Shown here: positions 14,611 to 16,199 of the stretch, piece by piece | Layout of the letters: the number at the start of each line of letters is the position of its first letter | Position numbering within the stretch: the first letter of the stretch is position 1 | DNA from: Dokdonella_A sp036518555 | Lineage (GTDB): Bacteria; Pseudomonadota; Gammaproteobacteria; Xanthomonadales; Rhodanobacteraceae | Direction of reading: 5' to 3' | Assembly (NCBI RefSeq): GCF_036518555.1 | Contig: NZ_DATDMY010000282.1 | Span: 1-16,199, forward strand | Length of the DNA stretch: 16,199 nt | The notes under the pieces: generated by a model | What the model saw: the letters and a program-made list of their open reading frames with translations, nothing else | The model's database searches: none | What the model was told of the DNA's origin: nothing | Translations under genes and position numbers: made by a program

Positions 14611-14811
14611 TGAAACACGAAGGACACGAAGGACACGAAGTAAAGCCAAGAACGAAGAAGGAAGATTGAAATACTGAGCTCACCGAGCACGCGGAGAAAG
14701 CGACAGACGAGGAACCAGGAGGTTTGGTCCAGGAGTTCTTCCTCTGTGTGCTCCGTGTGCTCCGTGTTTCAAGCTCTTCTCCGATCGTTCCTTCGTGTCC
14801 TTCGTGTTTCA
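14611..14811. repeat. Outer inverted repeat: perfect 23-bp arms
   Basis: Positions 14611-14633 are the exact reverse complement of 14789-14811, with 155 bp between. The left arm starts TGAAACACGAAGG and continues in a 9-bp tandem of ACACGAAGG, present 2.9 times at 14615-14640. Confidence 0.9.
14664..14774. repeat. Inner inverted repeat: imperfect 37-bp arms
   Basis: Positions 14664-14700 pair with 14738-14774 at 29 of 37 positions without gaps. The right arm is three copies of the 9-mer CTCCGTGTG (14742-14768, with two differences overall). The 37-nt centre (14701-14737) contains the small hairpin AACC-AGGA-GGTT. The 10-mer AAGATTGAAA is also directly repeated at 14606 and 14662, at the head of each left arm. 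Confidence 0.85.
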
Positions 14812-14844
14812 GGCTTTTGCCTTTCCTTGCCTGGCGTTGCCTGG

Positions 14845-16199
14845 TCACTCGACAAGATAGGTGTAGCCCGTGAGGCCATGCTCGAGCGCAGCCTCGAGGC
14901 GCGCCGCCTCGTCCGCGCCGACGCCGACCGCGGCGATCTTGTCGCGGTAGGCCGCGCGCAGCGCGGCAAGGTCGTAGCCGACGTAGTCGAGCATGAGGTC
15001 GGTCGTGTCGCCACGGCGGCGATGGCTGAAAACGTAGCCGTCGCCGGCGAGTTTGACGTTGACCGCGTCGGTGTCGCCGAACAGGTTGTGGATGTCGCCG
15101 AGCGTTTCCTGGTAGGCGCCCACCATGAATACCCCGAGTCGATACGACTCGTCCGCGAGCGGCGCATGCAAGGGCAGGCTCACGTCGACGCCGTCGGCTT
15201 CGACGTAGTGGTCGATGCGGCCGTCGGAGTCGCAGGTGAGGTCGGCGATCACGCCGCGCCGATCGGGCGCCTCGTCGAGGCGCGCGATCGGCACGATCGG
15301 GAACACCTGGTCGATCGCCCAGATGTCGGGCGCGGACTCGAATACCGAGAAGTTGACGAAGTACTTGTCGACGAGCATCGCATTGAGTTCGTCGAGCACC
15401 TGCCGGTGCGCGCGCTCGTCGGGCTTGAGGCGCGCGCGCACCGCATTGACGATCGCGTAGTAGAGGTCGTCGAGCTGCGCGCGGTCCTCGAGCGACAGCT
15501 GGCCGAGCCCGTACAGCGAGTAGCCTTCGGCGAGCTGGTACTGCGCCTCGTGGTAGAGCTCGGTCGGCGGCGTCTGCTCGATCTCGCCGAGCACTTCGCG
15601 CAGGCGGCGCAGCACGCTCGGCTCGTCCGCGCGCGGCGGCGGGACCGCGCCGCGCGGCGCTTCCTCGATCTCGCTGACGTTGACGACGAGTACCGCATGG
15701 TGCGCGGTCAACGCGCGGCCCGATTCGGTCAACACGTGCGGCGCTGCGAGCCCGTTCGCCTTGCACGCCTCGGCGAGCACGCCGACGATCGCCGAGGCGT
15801 ATTCGTCGAGGCCGTAGTTGATCGAGCAGTCCGAGCGCGAGCGCGTGCCCTCGTAGTCGACGCCGAGGCCACCGCCGACGTCCATGTGGGTGATCGGCAG
15901 GCCCATGCGCGAGAGCTCGACGAAGTAGCGCACCGCCTCGCGCATGCCATTGGCGATGTCGCGCACGTTCGACATCTGCGAACCCATGTGGAAATGCAGC
16001 AGCTTGAGCGTATGCGACAGCTTCGCCGCGTCGAGTTCGTCGAGCAGGGTCAGGAGCTGGCGCGGCGTGAGGCCGAACTTCGCCTTGTCGCCGCCCGAGT
16101 TCTGCCACTTGCCGGCACCCAGGCTCTTGAGGCGCATGCGCACGCCGAGCAGCGGTTCGACCCCGAGTTCGCGCGCCTCCTCGACCACGTAACGCAGCT
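14845..16199 (-). CDS. speA: Biosynthetic arginine decarboxylase (partial, 5' end outside window)
   Basis: SpeA is a PLP-dependent fold-III decarboxylase that converts arginine to agmatine, the first step of the agmatine route to putrescine and spermidine. The last 450 residues are visible, about two thirds of a usual protein of some 630-660. They include the barrel motifs GAGKWQNSGGDKAKFGL and HFHMGSQMSNVRDI, the PLP-phosphate glycine loop DVGGGLGVDYEGTRS, TESGRALTAHH, and in the C-terminal barrel CDSDGRIDHY with the active-site cysteine region, then GVFMVGAYQETLGDIHNLFGDTD. The PLP-binding lysine and the start codon lie beyond the right edge. The reading frame is open to position 16199, so GTG at 16188 is internal. 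The gene ends just before the palindromic element. Confidence 0.97.
   Translation of the reverse strand, partial: LRYVVEEARELGVEPLLGVRMRLKSLGAGKWQNSGGDKAKFGLTPRQLLTLLDELDAAKLSHTLKLLHFHMGSQMSNVRDIANGMREAVRYFVELSRMGLPITHMDVGGGLGVDYEGTRSRSDCSINYGLDEYASAIVGVLAEACKANGLAAPHVLTESGRALTAHHAVLVVNVSEIEEAPRGAVPPPRADEPSVLRRLREVLGEIEQTPPTELYHEAQYQLAEGYSLYGLGQLSLEDRAQLDDLYYAIVNAVRARLKPDERAHRQVLDELNAMLVDKYFVNFSVFESAPDIWAIDQVFPIVPIARLDEAPDRRGVIADLTCDSDGRIDHYVEADGVDVSLPLHAPLADESYRLGVFMVGAYQETLGDIHNLFGDTDAVNVKLAGDGYVFSHRRRGDTTDLMLDYVGYDLAALRAAYRDKIAAVGVGADEAARLEAALEHGLTGYTYLVE

Larger units (their letters stand above)
14595..14827. repeat. Nested palindromic intergenic element built of 9-bp units
   Basis: This non-coding block of about 230 bp fills most of the 267-bp gap between speA and the dehydrogenase gene. 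It contains two nested inverted repeats (outer perfect 23 bp, inner 37 bp at 29/37) around a 37-nt centre. The arms are made of 9-bp units, ACACGAAGG in the outer pair and ACACGGAGC-like in the inner pair. Beyond the 23-bp arms the pairing continues imperfectly (about 10 of 16 bp). As RNA it would fold into one long stem and could terminate or stabilise the speA transcript. As DNA it resembles a non-autonomous repeat family. No transposase or clear target duplication is visible. Confidence 0.75.

Noticed and set aside
14578..14649. N-terminal extension of the dehydrogenase starting with a Leu-Arg-Val repeat
   Set aside because: The extension merely translates the 9-bp tandem of the palindromic element; the ATG at 14577 has a good ribosome site and gives the normal family N-terminus.
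14611..14811. CRISPR-like array
   Set aside because: Repeats are 9 bp, contiguous and arranged as inverted arms without unique spacers, and no cas gene is nearby.
14595..14827. Insertion sequence remnant
   Set aside because: No transposase fragment, no obvious target-site duplication, and the internal sequence is only repeats; listed as a repeat element instead.

Overview
The window looks like a chromosomal segment of a high-GC gammaproteobacterium, most likely of the Xanthomonadales/Lysobacterales and perhaps near Rhodanobacteraceae. This rests on the very strong G/C bias at third codon positions, on the block algC-dut-coaBC / radC / HD protein / argS / SPOR protein, and on the style of the exported beta-propeller proteins. 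The placement is inference; no 16S rRNA or database result was available.

Positions 1-7317 are housekeeping. On the minus strand coaBC (coenzyme A synthesis), dut (dUTPase) and the membrane-anchored N-terminal part of a probable phosphohexomutase (algC, running off the left edge) form a tight operon. Divergent from it on the plus strand are radC, an HD-type hydrolase of unknown function that resembles cyclic-nucleotide phosphodiesterases, argS, and a translationally coupled SPOR-domain (FtsN-like) protein.

Positions 7280-13669 are an accessory island of four exported beta-propeller proteins in two back-to-back tandem pairs. Two PQQ-type glucose/sorbosone dehydrogenase (GSDH) family proteins lie on the minus strand with a TGATG stop-start overlap. 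Two paralogous PQQ-like-repeat proteins lie on the plus strand. All four carry N-terminal signal peptides. Although they belong to two different propeller families, all four share a nine-residue tail, D-[IV]-[IV]-F-[AR]-[ND]-G-F-D, at or near the C-terminus. I read this as a candidate undescribed C-terminal tag or sorting signal, and it is the most interesting thing in the window. The island sits where hslVU follows argS and the SPOR gene in relatives such as Pseudomonas.

Positions 13711-16199 hold a minus-strand NADP-type beta-hydroxyacid dehydrogenase and the 3' two-thirds of biosynthetic arginine decarboxylase (speA), which runs off the right edge. Between them is a roughly 230-bp non-coding element built from 9-bp units arranged as nested inverted repeats, including a perfect 23-bp pair. 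No tRNA, rRNA, CRISPR array, transposase or phage gene was seen.
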